The notes under the pieces are model-generated. The model was not told where the DNA came from, did not search any database, and saw nothing but the letters and a program-made list of their open reading frames with translations. A stretch of 64,000 bases of DNA from NCBI RefSeq assembly GCF_000321225.1, contig NW_004450324.1, positions 1,743,945-1,807,944 of the forward strand. Reading direction: 5' to 3'. Positions 34,126 to 46,904 of the stretch are shown in pieces. Numbering within the stretch: the first letter of the stretch is position 1; each line of letters opens with the position of its first letter. Origin of the DNA: Odobenus rosmarus divergens (Eukaryota; Chordata; Mammalia; Carnivora; Odobenidae). Made by a program: the position numbers and the translations under genes.

Positions 34126-36734
34126 TTAACACCTACTGTTCTGCAGAAAAATGTATGAGGTTCTTTGTGCTATTGGGTTTCGTTGGTCTTCATCACATCA
34201 CTGGCATGTGTTAGCAGTAAAAATTGGGGGTCTGCATTTGTACTTTCAGATTTATAGACAAAGCAGGATGGGCATTCCAGAGGTTTCTGTCTTCCAGAAT
34301 TATGTCTCAGAAACCAGAAGCTGGAATGTGGTCGTTTCCTACTACATTACCCAGGCAAGAATGAATTCATCATTTTTATCTCACCATTTCTCATTAAAAG
34401 CCTAATGCCAGTATCTCATCCAGAACAGTGCCAAATTTCACATTCTGCTAAACTAAGAATGGAATGTATGTTTGAACAGCACACTGTGAGCCTATGGCAG
34501 ATTAACTCTCTGGAAATGGAAAAATATATATATTTAACTGACCTCCAGCCAATTAGAAATAAATCCTCCGCATCATCTTGCCAAAATGTCATTTGGTTGT
34601 GAACAGGGCTCCTCATTTCTGCCATGAGATCCTGCATCTCAAATGTCAGGACACTGCGGTCTTCTGCTTTTTTTGTTCTCCCAAGCAGCTGTATCTTTGA
34701 TAAGGTGGATCTGTGATGAAATATAATTGTCATCGTTTACTTTTGTCATTAGCTACATTTTTACTTTATTGAACTATCTGTAGGACAAGGATTCTTTTTT
34801 TAATTTAGTTACTAACAACTATTTAGTTGGTGTTTATGTTTCTGATTTCTCCATAAGCTTTCAACCTATTGCTTCCTTTCAGTTAGCCCTGCTGTTAGAT
34901 CTCACATCAAGTTCTATTCTAACAGCAACTGGAAATTTTAGTCTATCATCACCATGTTTAAAGATAAGGTCTCTTATGCACCTGGGTGGACAACTTTAAT
35001 CATGGTTTTCCTGTTGCTTAACACTTTGTGTATTTAGCTATGCTTCTGATAGATGATTATTGATGTGTTTCCTTTTTTTAGTTCAGAATTTACTGCGATT
35101 TGAAAAATTCCCTGTCTAATATATATGATGGAAATAGCACTTAACTGGCCTAAGTGAAGGTTTCATTTTTGCTCTTCTAGAGAAACATACCTGTTTTTGG
35201 ATATATAAATCGGGTTGAAAGTTGATAAACAATATCCTTTTTAAATTTCTTGAATAATTGTTCTACACTTAGAGTCCACACTTCCTTTTAGTCTCATTAA
35301 CTCCATCACCCCCTGCTGTCTGGCTGTTCTCACCAGGACCTCCGATGTGGCAAATTTACCACCACTCTTCCAGTATTGGTCGCATAGTTTTTTCTTTCTC
35401 TTGCATAAAAATCCAATGAATTCCCTGGTACTCTTGGTTTTTTTTGGGGGGGGGGCATGGATAGGAATGTATTGGGTAGCAGAGGGAATTCCACCTGAGA
35501 ATAGCTCCTTAGGACAATTTATGTGATGATTCGCCTATCAGGATCAATTAATTCTCTGACAGTGTTACTTTGAAAACCTCATGTATGGTCCCACATTCAC
35601 CACAGTATTTTTTATTCCTTGTTTTGGGGACTGACTAGTTTTTTTGCTTAGAGGATGATCCAGGTGGTGCTTCCTTATGATGGCTTGGGAGTGGGTTTAA
35701 AGCCCGGAAGCAGGTGACAAGTGATGGGACATTGATCACACTCTTCAGCCCTCCCCAGCCCAGTCTCAGCAGTACCAGCTGACAGATGTCTCTATTGAGG
35801 GGAAAAAAGGAACAACCAGGAGTGCTGCTCCCTTGGCCTGTGGGGGCTGAGTCCTCTGGGCAGAGAATGGTGAGTGTCCTCAATGCTGCTCTTGGTTAAA
35901 GCCATAGGTGGTCGATGGTTCCCTATTTATCACCATAGCTGCCCTTCACACAGAGCATAAAGCATAAGCAAGCAGTTCAGCTGCCCATCTTCTAACCCCT
36001 TAGCCTGCTAGAGGCAGTCTTCTGAGTATACCTGAACACCATAGTTTTTTAGGTGGGTTTAAACATGTTCATTCTTTCTCAAGAATTTCACGTGTGAATT
36101 TCCAAAGGCGTCGTTTAGTGTAAACTAAATCAGCTCTGTCACCATGTTCTATTCCAACAATGCGGTTTTTTTCTCTTTCTTTAACAAGGTGAAGCCTCCA
36201 TCCAAGGACGAAAGTGGTGGTGTTTTTTTTCCCTCAAAGCAGGAAATAAGATGTAGAAGCATCAACCACAAAATAATCCTCAAAGCAGGTTTACCTTTCC
36301 GCAGCTTTCACTGGGACTAGCTGTCGAGGTTCTGAGGAGTTGAGGTGTTTGAAAAATCTTAGTGGAAAGGCACAAAGATCAGAAAGATGATGGTATTGTA
36401 TGTGGAGAAGTATCCGCCCTAATTCTTTCTAAAATGGTCCTGCTGGAGAACATGGAGGGCATTTGCATAGTGTTTCACTTCCTCTCTTGGTTCACTATTC
36501 AGGTGCCCAAGGAGATCTTCACAAGCCTCATGGCTGTCTTGCAGGAGCAAAATGAGCTTTTAGACAAGACGGAAGCCACACTGGTGCCTGCTCTTTGACA
36601 TGGGCGGGGGGGATGAGCACCAGTAGTGCCTCTTGAGTCCTGATTTTTATTTTAAGTACCTGCCTTAAAACAGGAAGTCTGTTTTAAGATGGTAGATATC
36701 TGGGAAGCAACACGCACTGTGGTTATATATACAA
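34126..36734. other. STK39 intron, no recognised feature
   Basis: Unique intron. 34400-34740 is open in frames on both strands (65 codons +, 105 codons -) and looks little repeated. A T/G homopolymer junction lies at 35438-35455. No exon identified. Confidence 0.45.
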
Positions 36735-36958
36735 GTTCTGGTGAGCCAAACTGCCTGCGTTCAGATCCTGGGTCAGCCCCTCCTGAGCTGTGTGACCTTG
36801 AGCAAGGTACTTCTCTCTGTGCCTCAGTTTCCTCTGTTAAATGGGGCAGATGATAGTTCCAACTTCAGAGGTAGCTGTAAGGATTGTTTAAGTATAGAGC
36901 ATGATACATATATGGATACATATAGAGAGAGAGCATGGTAAGTCTCAGTAAATATGTT
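36735..36958 (+). repeat. MIR SINE
   Basis: Well-preserved MIR: AAACTGCCTGCGTTCAGATCCTGGGTC, GAGCTGTGTGACCTTGAGCAAGGTACTTCTCTCTGTGCCTCAGTTTCCTCTG, AAATGGGGCAGATGATAG and GTAAGGATTGTTTAAGTATAGAGCATG. Confidence 0.8.
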
Positions 36959-36966
36959 ATCACTAA

Positions 36967-37159
36967 TTTTTTAAAGATTTTATTTGAGAGAGAGAGCGAG
37001 CTAGCACAAGCAGGGGGAGCAGAGGGAGAGAGAGAGAATCTTAAGCAGACTCCCCACAGAGCATGGATCCCAACATGGGGCTCGATCCCACCACCCTGAG
37101 ATCATGACCTGAGCTGAAATCGAGTCGGACACTTAACTGACTGAGCCACCTGGGAGCCC
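36967..37159 (-). mobile_element. CAN-SINE inserted in the tail of a MIR
   Basis: TTTTTTAAAGATTTTATTTGAGAGAGAG, AGCACAAGCAGGGGGAGCAG, GGGCTCGATCCCACCACCCTGAGATCATGACCTGAGCTGAA, end GAGCCACCTGGGAGCCC. Duplication TGTTATCACTAATT / TGTTATCATTAATT with one mismatch. It lies in the 3' tail of the adjacent MIR. Confidence 0.95.
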
Positions 37160-40100
37160 TGTTATCATTAATTATTAACAATAGTTTTATTTATCCAGAA
37201 GTGACAACATCACTGTTCTCATTTGCAGAATTCCTCAAATCAAAATGAGGAACTGTCAACCCAAGGGCTTGCTCCACCGGTGGTCCTTAGCAGTCAATGA
37301 AATTAAAATCTTATTAAAAGGAACACAGAAAGACATGATTATTTGGGGGTTCTTTGGAAGTTTCAGGATTCCCTGGGTGACTTAGTGCAGACTGGTCTTT
37401 GTGAAAACATCAGGACCTCCCCCAACTGGGGTTACCAGTTACCATGCCATCCTAGGATCCAATTGGAATTCCAGGGATCATCTCCTTAATGGTCTGTTTT
37501 ATTATATGATTGGACAGCCGTGAACATAGTACGTCAGTAAAAGAGAAATATTATTTACCTTTTGTCTCAGGATTAGCATATCTTCATATTTCTCATAAGT
37601 GCTCTACAACTTTCCATAGTTAACTCTGCTACTGTAGACATTTCTATGAAGAGGAGTGATGTTATCACAACATTTACATCCTTGCTCTTCTCACAGTTGG
37701 CTAATCTAAGTCTGCTCATCCTCTTCTTAACACCCTAAAAGTATAGGATTATGAAAAGCCTGGGGAAGGGGGAGGGGGTGAGGGAGGGGAGGGAGGGAGG
37801 CTGCTTGTTCCGTAGCAGAGCTGCAGTTGGGCCAGGAACTGCATTGTCCTCACTTGTGCCCTGTCTTTTGAATCCGGAATCGACTTCAGTTGCAACTCAC
37901 AGCTTTTAACTCGATTTCTTCTATTGGGTAGGAAAAGCCAGATCTTCCCAGAGTTAATGAGACCTTGCTGCCTTAAATAGCTTCAGAATAAGCAGTCCTG
38001 CCTTGTTCTCTACGAGGCTACACATACAGCCCACAGTCTTATTTGCCCTTTTCACTGCTGTCAAACATTCTTCTGATTTTTATTCCTCAGTGCATTATTG
38101 ATGATTATCCCAAAGTCAGCATCTCTTTCCTGGCTCCTCTTCTGTATTTTGATTGCCTTTGACTTCCCTTAGTCCTCGATCTCATTACTGCACACGCCAT
38201 GAACCCCTTTTCCACCTCCTCCTAAGAACGACTCCCTTCCGTAAGATAATCAACCACTTTGTTTACATGGATAGCAAACTACCTGTGCCTCGTAATGACC
38301 TCACGGTATTCCTTGTCTCTTCCCTTGCCAGAAGTGTTGTGTTTGTCTCCTTCTGTTCTTTATTCCTCAAATCAATGGGACATCTATTCCACTCTCTTCC
38401 CCTTTTTTTTTTTTTTAATCTGCTACCTGTCCTAAAAAGTCTAAATCCATTTCTTGTGCTCGGGTATCTAAGGCTGAAAGTCAGCAAACTGGTATCTTCT
38501 CAGTTTTTCAGGGTGGGAATAGAAATCTGAAATTCAAATAGTTTTACTATGTTTCATGTACTTGAGAGGAACTTGTGATATCTGACCCTTTCATAAGTAT
38601 AGAACATTCCTGAAAGTTTGGTCATCTCATTCAGAAATTCTAGTACCCTTGCAAGGACCAAAGCAAAAATTGAATTGCCTTGGTTGCTATTTTTAAGCAT
38701 AAGAATGATTTGGTCCCCCACCTGTCCTTAGAGACCCAGCATATCCTCACTGCTGCGTGTCGTCTTTCCCCTGCCATTGTTCTAATACCTTCTGATAACG
38801 GCAACAACAACAACAACAAAACTTGGTAATTATCTTAACTGTGCCTGGCATTAAGGGCAGGGTTCTTAAAGTATACATTTAAGATTGTCTCTGCTTTCCC
38901 CATCCCAAAAAGGATTGGAATTTCTAAGAACTCAGTTTATTGTGCAAGGAGATGGTGCTCGCCAAGCACATACAACTGGTGAATTCCAATCTAGAGAAAC
39001 CTAACTCAGAAAAGCTATGACTGTGGACATTATGACCTAAGTATTTGGCATACTTGGTATTTTCTTCCATCCCGAAATACTGCATTTTATTTAATGAATA
39101 ATAGAGAAGTGCAGGTCCATTACAACAGTGACTCTTAGGCTGCTAAGAGTTTAAAGGTAAGGTTGCTTGAAAGCTACTGAATTTCTGGGATATTCATTCT
39201 TGAAAATACCTTCTTATGACTTGTAGTGGGTGCCGAATGGCTATCTTGATACCCTAAAGCATGTAAGTTAGTATTTATGATTAATAGTAATGTATACATG
39301 GAGGCTTTGAGGCTGCATTTTACTCTTTAGGTAACTGCTTTTCCTCCTAAATTAATGTCACGTTTCCACCAAGAGTTCAGTGAGGCTAGTGGTTCCATTC
39401 CAGTGTACTAGCAGGTAGTAAAGTTGTCCCAGTTGTGCGGTGGAAACGGGTCCCGAGGAGATGGGAACTGCTTCTGTAGACATTCTCAAATGTAAGATAA
39501 ACAGCTTCCTCGGGTCTTAAATGGTGTACAGACCGTCGTGCCTGAAGAAGGAGGTCAGTAGCCCTGGCATGTCCCTTCTAACCTCAAGACCCAAGAGAAG
39601 CTGCTTTTCCACTGCTAACTTTATTCATACCACTTTGGTAAAACAAACGAACAAAAAATCAATTTGGAATTTCTTGCACTGAAGACGGTTTTTTGTTTTT
39701 TTGTTTTCCCAGTGTCGTTTTTATCTTCTTTGCGGTAATGGCTCGCTCTTCTCTGTTACCCTGGTGGCAAGAGAACAATGTCAGGAGAGAAAAATGAATC
39801 CACTGATAGAGGGTTTCTTATCTGTTCAATTAGGATAACTAATATAGTAAGATACAGGGATTTCTCCATTAACGAATCATCTGGGGAAAAGAGCTCCTCT
39901 GTATAAGGTTAGTTGCATTAAGCCCACACCCCACACACAGCAGCATCTTAGAATAGCTGAGCCTGCCTGCTTAATTCCTCCTTTAGTTTATCTGAATCCA
40001 GGCAATGTACTGCATTAATTTTTTTCACAGTCTATGTGAGAACGTCATTTTACATGGGCAATAAATATAAAGATGAGCCATACATGTATAAGCTTTCCAT

Positions 40101-40439
40101 TTTTAAAATGTATACAAAAATGGTCATATGTAATGATAGGTTCCATTCTAATCAACATGTCCTATGACGATTAAAATCTTTTCACTTTGCCAAAGCCAAA
40201 CCGGAGTTTTAGATTTCTTTGTCCAAACTTTCAACAACAGTGGTAGTGTTTTTCTGTGTGTATAGTCCACGTCCCTAACTGGTGTCATACTGAAAACTCC
40301 TTTCCTGGAAGATGATGCCCATCCTCCTTGGTGGACAAGGCCCAGACCCTCAGCCAGCTTCCTCACCTGTGTCTCCCGCGGTCCCCCAGTTCCAGGCTCG
40401 CTGCAGCACGCTGGACCCTCAGGGGGGCTCTCAGGCTCC
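37160..40439. other. STK39 intron; purine-rich G tract at 37762-37800, otherwise nothing recognised
   Basis: Unique intron with a G-rich tract of several GGG/GGGG blocks at 37762-37800, T-run near 38404-38417 and (CAA)n near 38801-38820. No repeat family or exon identified. Confidence 0.45.
37762..37800 (+). other. G-rich tract, potential G-quadruplex
   Basis: At least six GGG or longer blocks separated by 1-2 bases (GGGGAAGGGGGAGGGGGTGA, then GGGAGGGGAGGGAGGGAGG). This meets the usual pattern for a sense-strand quadruplex. Confidence 0.65.
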
Positions 40440-40770
40440 CTGCTCCCATCTTCCACATGCTCTTCCTCCAACTGGAACATGCCCATTCAGCTGGCAAACC
40501 CTTACTCTCGTTTCTAGATGGAGATTAAGTATCACTCTTCCTGGAGTCCTGCCTGGAACTACCCTCCAGGCAGTTGGCCTTTGCCGTACTTACCCCTTAT
40601 CCCTACCCCACCAACAACGCTTGTGGGTTCTTGCTGTAGTCCTTGGGTTATGAACTGCCCACACACTAGGCAAGGCAAGGTGCATGTCGCTTATGTTTGT
40701 ATGTCCCCAACATCTAGTGGGAACACCAATGAGATGGTACACACTTGTGTAAGAATTTAATACCTGAACA
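40440..40770 (+). repeat. Probable L2 3' end remnant
   Basis: CT-rich lead (CTCTTCCTCCAACTGGAACATGCC), CCTGGAGTCCTGCCTGGAAC, and the end GTTTGTATGTCCCCAACATCTAGTGGGAACACC follow the L2 3' order with heavy divergence. Confidence 0.45.
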
Positions 40771-41504
40771 TTGCATGCAATTGGAACACACATCTGCTTT
40801 AAAAAGCCATAGGTCTTAATAGGCCACAGCTATTCTTGTACACAACTTCTCAACACACCATCCCCTCCCTCCATATCCCCGGCCATTGGGCCATGACATG
40901 GAGGGCCCATGTTCTCTGTGGTCTCCTCATGAGCGACTTTCTCACGATAAAATATCCACATGAAGGATGTTTGAGTAAGTACTACTTCCCAACCCCTTTG
41001 GGACTCGGGAGGTCTGGAAACAGCAGTTAGAGTCTGGAAGGCTTTGACTTTTCAAGTTGGGATGAATGCAGTACAGGAAAACAGGAGAACAAAGTCTAAA
41101 TCCCAATGATAATTGAGGGAGAGAAGACCCAGGGCATGTTGTCAGGATCGAAGGGATAATCTTACAAGATGAGTGCTACATACCCGGCTTCCAGCATCTG
41201 GGAGACCTAGTGCAGAAGGGAGGGATGATGATGTCTCAAGTTCAATGTACTGTAATCAGAAGGTACACTTGAATTCCTGAGTTCCTCATAGGTTTCATTA
41301 AATTTTAGGGACCAAGAGAGACAACACCCCTTCCTTCCACCATAAAGGAGAATAATTCCATCTCTTCTACATTCTAATTGCCTAAAATTTGTTTACCATG
41401 AAATCTATCCTTCCATCCATAATGAGAGATCTAGGCTCAAATTTAACTGCAGATTCCTTGAAGAGTTAACATAATATGCTTGACAAAATGTGCTGCTAGT
41501 TTTA
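40771..41504. other. STK39 intron, no recognised feature
   Basis: Unique intronic sequence. Nothing identified. Confidence 0.5.
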
Positions 41505-41940
41505 TTTTCATTCATTCAATCCATAATTATTTATGTGCACCTTCTGTGAGCCAGACCCCATGCTGGGTATTACGTGTACAACAGGGAGCTAAATAGACCT
41601 TGTTCTGTGTTTTGTGCTACCTTGGCCAGTTGGAGAGGGGGAAGAGTTTTTCAAGCATTTAACAAGGTCAAGGAGGTTCCTTCTATGGCATGGGGTAGAA
41701 GCTGGAGGTCTGAAAAGACCAGCCTTATGTCACTCTGATCAGCTCTGGTTCTTTCTATCCTATGGCCTTCTGAAAAACTATGTCCTAATCCCGTTAACCA
41801 GGTACTTGTAGATCTTTCCTTTCCTTTGTTAATTCATTTAGCACCTACTGGGTGCCAGGTTCAGTGTGGGGTACTGGCTAGGACTCTGGAGGTGACAGGT
41901 GGTGTCTATTTTCAAGGAGCCTCAGTCTAGATCCCTTGTT
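41505..41940 (-). repeat. Two L2 3' end remnants with about 220 bp between them
   Basis: 41505-41610 (CATTCATTCAATCCATAATTATTTATGTGCACCTTCTGTGAGCCAGACCCCATGCTGGG) and 41825-41940 (AATTCATTTAGCACCTACTGGGTGCCAGGTTCAGTGTGGGG) each read as the reverse of an L2 tail. The sequence between them is not assigned. Confidence 0.6.
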
Positions 41941-43541
41941 TGTAGGATGACCATACCAATTTATCATGTAAATCAGGACATTTTTGAGAGTGCAAGACGA
42001 AAAGGATCTCTTGCAGGGTGATATGTAAACATATATCCTGCATTTGTGGCTGTCAAATCATTTTCTTCTGGGAACAGCCTTTGAAAAGGAACTTCTCCCT
42101 CTTGACAGAGGTTCTGATGCTTTGTCAGGCAACTTGTGTCTCCTTCTGTCTCCTTGGGAGTCAGCCCCAAGGACGCATGGTAAACTTGGACGAACCTTGT
42201 GTGTGGGTTCCTTGGCTTTAGGGAAACAGAAAATCACCTAACTTTTTATTAAATGTGTACTTTTTTAATCTCATTTTAGTGTCACAAGAGTTTAATACAA
42301 AATTTTAAAAAGAGTACTAAGAAAGAAAATAAATCGTTTTAGACTGGATCCCATATAACAACTCTTAGAACCAGTATAATAGGCATGTTCAAACTATCCT
42401 CTCTCTGTTATATGTCAGCCTTTAATTTCTGCATATATTTTATGGTCCCTAACCTCTGATTTTGCAGTGACTCTACCCAACTGTGCTTTGTGTGTTGTGC
42501 GGTCTGCCCAGTGGCCCTTAGCACAACTAGCTGGTCCCTCAGATTTCTGACAGGGACATCGGCATTGACTGTAACTCCTACCACCACCCTAATCAGAGCA
42601 GTTAGCTGTCCCTGGCCACTCCCTTTATGTTATCAGCAAGCTCTGCATGCTGTCTTTCAAAGAGAGATGTAGTTACCTTCAATGGGGAAAGGGGAATTGG
42701 TCAGCGGTAAGGGAGAGAAGACTGTGGAGGTGTCTTTCAGATTTAATCATGTGTAAGGGTGAGACCTTTGTTCAGTGCAATTAATGTCTCATGTTTACTA
42801 GATAAGATCAAAGCTGCCCGTACAAAGCAGACATCTGTCAAACTCATGCCAGCTTATTTTCATGCAACAATTAACAGCGATTTATTAAAAATACAGAACA
42901 AATGTTAAATTGAATATGACACTATGACAAGCTTCTTTATGAAGTGTTTAATTTTATTTCATAAGCTTTTTTTCCACATTCCTAGTCTCCATCTTTTATT
43001 CTACTATTGATTATGAAGTTTCTGCAAAAAGTTCCATTTAAATACCTTACCTGTTGTTGGAGATACTATATAACACAGCCAATCTTCTTAGACTTGATCC
43101 AAACCAATCTATCAAGAATGGTGGGGGAAGGAAGGGGGCAGGTTAGTATTATGTGGGGAGCAGTCCAAAGTAGTCCTATTCGCTGTGATCCATGTCCTGG
43201 CTTGTACCACAATGGCAACCAACATTAAGTACATCGTGAAGTTCAACTAACTTATGGGGATGGGCGTGCAGAATGGAGGTAACAAGACTTCCTCAATGAA
43301 GGAATCGGCGATTGATTTCCATCTGGTGCACACTCCATACCTCACGTGGACCTGTAAACATTTTGGCAGCCGGCTACTTTGAGTTTCACGGGTCTACGGC
43401 ACAGAGAAGGTGATTTTCCAAAGTTTCTACTATGTATTATAAATAGCAGGTCCTATATTCTTTAGGCTATAGCCTAAGCTAGAGGGAGGTCCCAGTCAAC
43501 CCTTGAATCAGTTTGATTTCTTGTTGTTAAAGAAGTGAATT
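41941..43541. other. STK39 intron, no recognised feature
   Basis: Unique intronic sequence. Short overlapping frames near 41973-42241 on both strands have no family match. Confidence 0.5.
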
Positions 43542-43729
43542 GGGGCTCCTGGGTGGCTCAGTCGGTAAAGTGCCTGCCTTTGGCTCAGGTCATGATCCCA
43601 GGGTCCTGGGACAGAGCCCTACATCGGGCTCCCTGCTCAGCGGGGGGCCTGCCTCTCCCTCTCCCTTTCCCTCTCCTCTCTGCTTGTGCTCTGTCTCTCA
43701 AATATATAAATAAAAACTTAAAAAAATTA
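43542..43729 (+). mobile_element. CAN-SINE
   Basis: GGGGCTCCTGGGTGGCTCAGTCGG, GGTCATGATCCCAGGGTCCTGGGA, CGGGCTCCCTGCTCAGCGGGG, a CTCTCC-rich section and an AAATATATAAATAAAAACTT tail. Duplication AAGTGAATTG (last A-rich base variable) at both ends. Confidence 0.95.
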
Positions 43730-44235
43730 AAAGTGAATTGTTCTGCTTTGGTCTGTACCTTTCACTGGCTACTAAAACCCTTCAAATGCTTTGGAATATA
43801 CCACAAAGAAGAAAATAACTCAAGAAATGAAGATAAAATAGATCTCCTCCTCTGGGGCAGTGCCACATAATCTACAAGGAAGCCCAGCTCTCCTCCTTCC
43901 TGTAGAATGGTCACATACGTGTGTGAGAAATGTTTGTGTTCGGAAGGCTGCCACCACGGGCCGGGCTAGGGAGTCCTTCAGGTTTCTCCGAGCTGTGTGC
44001 TTACACCAGATGGTTCTGCCTCAGTTGGCTGCATCGGCCCATAATTTAAATAGCATTCCTCTTCTCGGTGTGTTTACGACCTCATTAATTTTAACTTTTC
44101 CAAAGCTTTTCCCAGTCCAGAAGCCACTGGGTTAAATCTCAAGCTGTATGTGTCCTATTAGGATGTGATTATTAAAAACCCTTGTTCTAAAACAAATCAG
44201 GATAAAGCAAGAGTGACAATACAAAAAGTGGATCC
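43730..44235. other. STK39 intron, no recognised feature
   Basis: Unique spacer between two CAN-SINEs. Nothing identified. Confidence 0.5.
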
Positions 44236-44432
44236 TGGGCGCCTGGGTGGCTCAGTTGGTTAAGTGACTGCCTTCAGCTCAGGTCATGATCCTGGAGTCC
44301 CGGGATCTAGTCCCACATCGGGCTCCCTGCTTAGTGGGGAGTCTGCTTCTCCCTCTGACCCTCCCCCCTCTCATTCTCTCTCTCTCTCTGTCATTCTCTC
44401 TCTCTCAAAAATAAATAAAATTAAAAAAAAAA
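44236..44432 (+). mobile_element. CAN-SINE
   Basis: GGGCGCCTGGGTGGCTCAGTTGG, GGTCATGATCCTGGAGTCCCGGGATC, CGGGCTCCCTGCTTAGTGGGG, a long CT section and an AAAATAAATAAAATT tail. Clean duplication AAAAAGTGGATCC at both ends, so probably young. Confidence 0.95.
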
Positions 44433-45290
44433 AGTGGATCCGATGAATTAAATGTTTCATTTCCTTTTGGTGTATTTCCTCTGACTGATTAGAACTTTTC
44501 TAGAATTCATATGATTTGACAAGGTCATAAAGACAGCTTAAAGCTTATTTCTGTACGTGTTTTTGTTTTCCATCAAGTGACTGGGCATTGCAGATGCCGT
44601 AAATAGTTCTTAGTCTGATGCATGGCGTATAGTGGAGAGCAGCTACCCTGTCTTACTTTGCAGTATTTGCTCCATCGAAGCCGTCTTTCAACAGTACCTG
44701 GGGGGTTGACATTGAAATCCTGGAGTATGTCTTACCTTCATGCCTCATATACGTATAGTCTTGTTAATATTTCCAGAATGTGCTCTTGGGTGTGAGACTC
44801 TTCTCTTGGAGTCTGGACATCTTAGTATAATTAAATAAGACCTATTGCTGTAAACAGGGAAGACCTGAATAGGGTTTTCTTTTTACCTCTAGAAATAAAT
44901 AAAAAGTTGGGTGGATTTCCTGTGTCTTATCTCTTCTGCTTTCCATTGATATGATCATTTCCCTCTTTTCTTAATTCTCCTCAGACTTGTGAACTACACA
45001 TTAAAAAAAAAAAATCCGTCGTACGGTTGAGGTTTCTGAACTCTCTAGGGAGCTCTTGGAGATTTTCCAAGTTGTAGGCTGATACTGTTTGAGCTCTGAG
45101 ACCTTGGTATTTGTGTTTTTATCATTTACTAGATGAGCTAGAAGATCTGAAAAGCTTAGCTCTGGATGAAGAAACACCTGTCGTTCCTTAACAAAGGCTT
45201 TTGGTTCTTTTAAGGAAAAGCCTTCTACTTAACGGAGAAAAACCACACCTGCATTTATAGAAACTCTTTAATTGTTAGAAAGTGACCCTA
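44433..45290. other. STK39 intron; contains the candidate exon at 45133
   Basis: Unique intronic sequence apart from an A-run near 45002-45014. The only exon-like signal is the acceptor at 45131-45132 described separately. Confidence 0.45.
45133..45191 (+). other. Candidate alternative terminal exon of STK39 (unproven)
   Basis: A pyrimidine-rich acceptor (TTTTTATCATTTACTAG) is followed by a frame that fits the phase-1 G left by the exon at 13848-13916. It would add DELEDLKSLALDEETPVVP and then TAA. The peptide is acidic and has protein-like composition. Chance alone would leave about 18 codons open fairly often. I see no canonical AATAAA close downstream; the nearest AATAAA-like site lies near 46020, in an L1 remnant. 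I know of no described isoform with this end. If used, the product would lose the second half of the CCT domain. Confidence 0.2.
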
Positions 45291-46035
45291 AAGAGACTAC
45301 ATGAAATATGGATGTGGAAAGATGTTCTATCAGGGAAACGCACATTAAAATTATAATCAGGTGTTGGCAAGTGTGTAAGAAACTGGAACGCTCTCACACT
45401 GCTGGGAGGAATGTAAAAATGGTACAATTGTCCTGGAAAACATTTCAGTAATTTCTTGCAAAGTTACATATGCACCTGTATGAACCAGCAACTCCTAGGT
45501 ATCTACCCATGTGAAAGGACAATGTGTGTCTATACAGACTTATACACGTACACTGGTAATAGCTGTATTTCTAACAGCAAAACCTGGAAACAACCCAAGT
45601 GTCCATCAAGAGATGAATATGTAAACTGTGGTATATCCATACAATGGAATACTACTTAAAAAGGAATGAATTATTGATACATGGTACAACATGGATGAAT
45701 TTCAAAATAATTATGGTGTATGAAGAAAGCCAGACAAGTATACACTATATGGCTCCATGTGTATAAAATTTTAGAAATGCAAATTATAGTGACAGCAAAC
45801 AGATCTGTGGTTTCCCGGGTAGAGTGGAAAGAGCAACAGAGAAGGGAAGGTGGAGGGAATTTACAAAGGATTGAACGAAATCTTGGCATATTTTGGATAT
45901 GTTCGTTATCTTATTTGTGGTGGTTTCACTGGTATGTATGTGTATCAGAACTTATCAAATTACATACTTTAAATATGTACCATTTATTATATGTCAGCTG
46001 TATTTCAGTAAGGCTGTTCTAAAAATAAACAAAAG
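45291..46035 (+). mobile_element. L1M LINE, ORF2 C-terminus and 3' UTR
   Basis: ORF2-end landmarks in order: CACATTAAAATTATAATCAGG, CTGGAACGCTCTCACACTGCTGGGAGGAATGTAAAAATGG, CAGCAACTCCTAGGTATCTACCC, GGAAACAACCCAAGTGTCCATCAAGAGATGAATA, CCATACAATGGAATACTACTTAAAAAGGAATGAA. The 3' UTR follows, ending in AAAAATAAACAAAA. Degenerate, no continuous frame. Confidence 0.8.
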
Positions 46036-46904
46036 CCCCACCTCCAAGTTGCTTACATTAGTATGGGAAGATGTTAGTAGGCATTTGGGACAACAATTTA
46101 AGGTTATCCAGGGCATGACCCCAGTGAGTATCTGGTAAAAGCTAAAACCCCTTCCCCGAGAAAGGTGCACACAAACTTACCTACAATTTAGAGGGTTTCA
46201 AAACTATTTTCCAAAGCAAATAACATTCCTACCCTCATCTCAGGTGAATTTTGGATATGCTTGGCAAGCGTGACTTTAAAGTTTAGCCATTCTTCATACA
46301 GTATTTTTAGTTTTTTACTTATTGTCATTCCAGAGAGGAATTAAGCCATAAACATACTGGTATGTCCTCTCCACCATCTAACTGGAGCTACAGTTTCATT
46401 GATTATACCATTTCATTGCTTTCAAAAAGAGTAATAATAACATAATGATTATTGGGCACTTCCATTACCTTACTCTGGTCCAGTTCATAACTCCACCTTA
46501 ACACAATAAAGGAAATTCAGGACCAATATAGTAATTTTATGATTATTTTTTAAAGGACATATTCAATAGCTGCCAGTTTAGGTACTCCAGACTGTTTCAG
46601 GCTTTCCCATTATGCCAAGATAATACTAAAAAACTGGAATTTACCCAAACCTTAAGGAGAATGGCAAGTGTATTTATTTTTTATTTCCCATAATCTTTTT
46701 CCAATATAAATAATGCTCAGATCTTTTTCATATTTTTGTCTCAAAGGCCGATTGCTTATGGTACCTGTAACATTCTCTTCTAATTACTGCTTTTTCTCAC
46801 CATCTACAAATCTAATGCATAGAAATGGCAAATAATATACTCATTCCTCCTTTTCCTCTAATATTTTTATCACTTGCCCTGTCTTTTTTTTAACATGTCA
46901 GAAT
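46036..46904. other. STK39 intron, no recognised feature
   Basis: AT-rich unique sequence. It ends in ATGTCAGAAT, the probable target duplication of the following L1. Confidence 0.5.
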
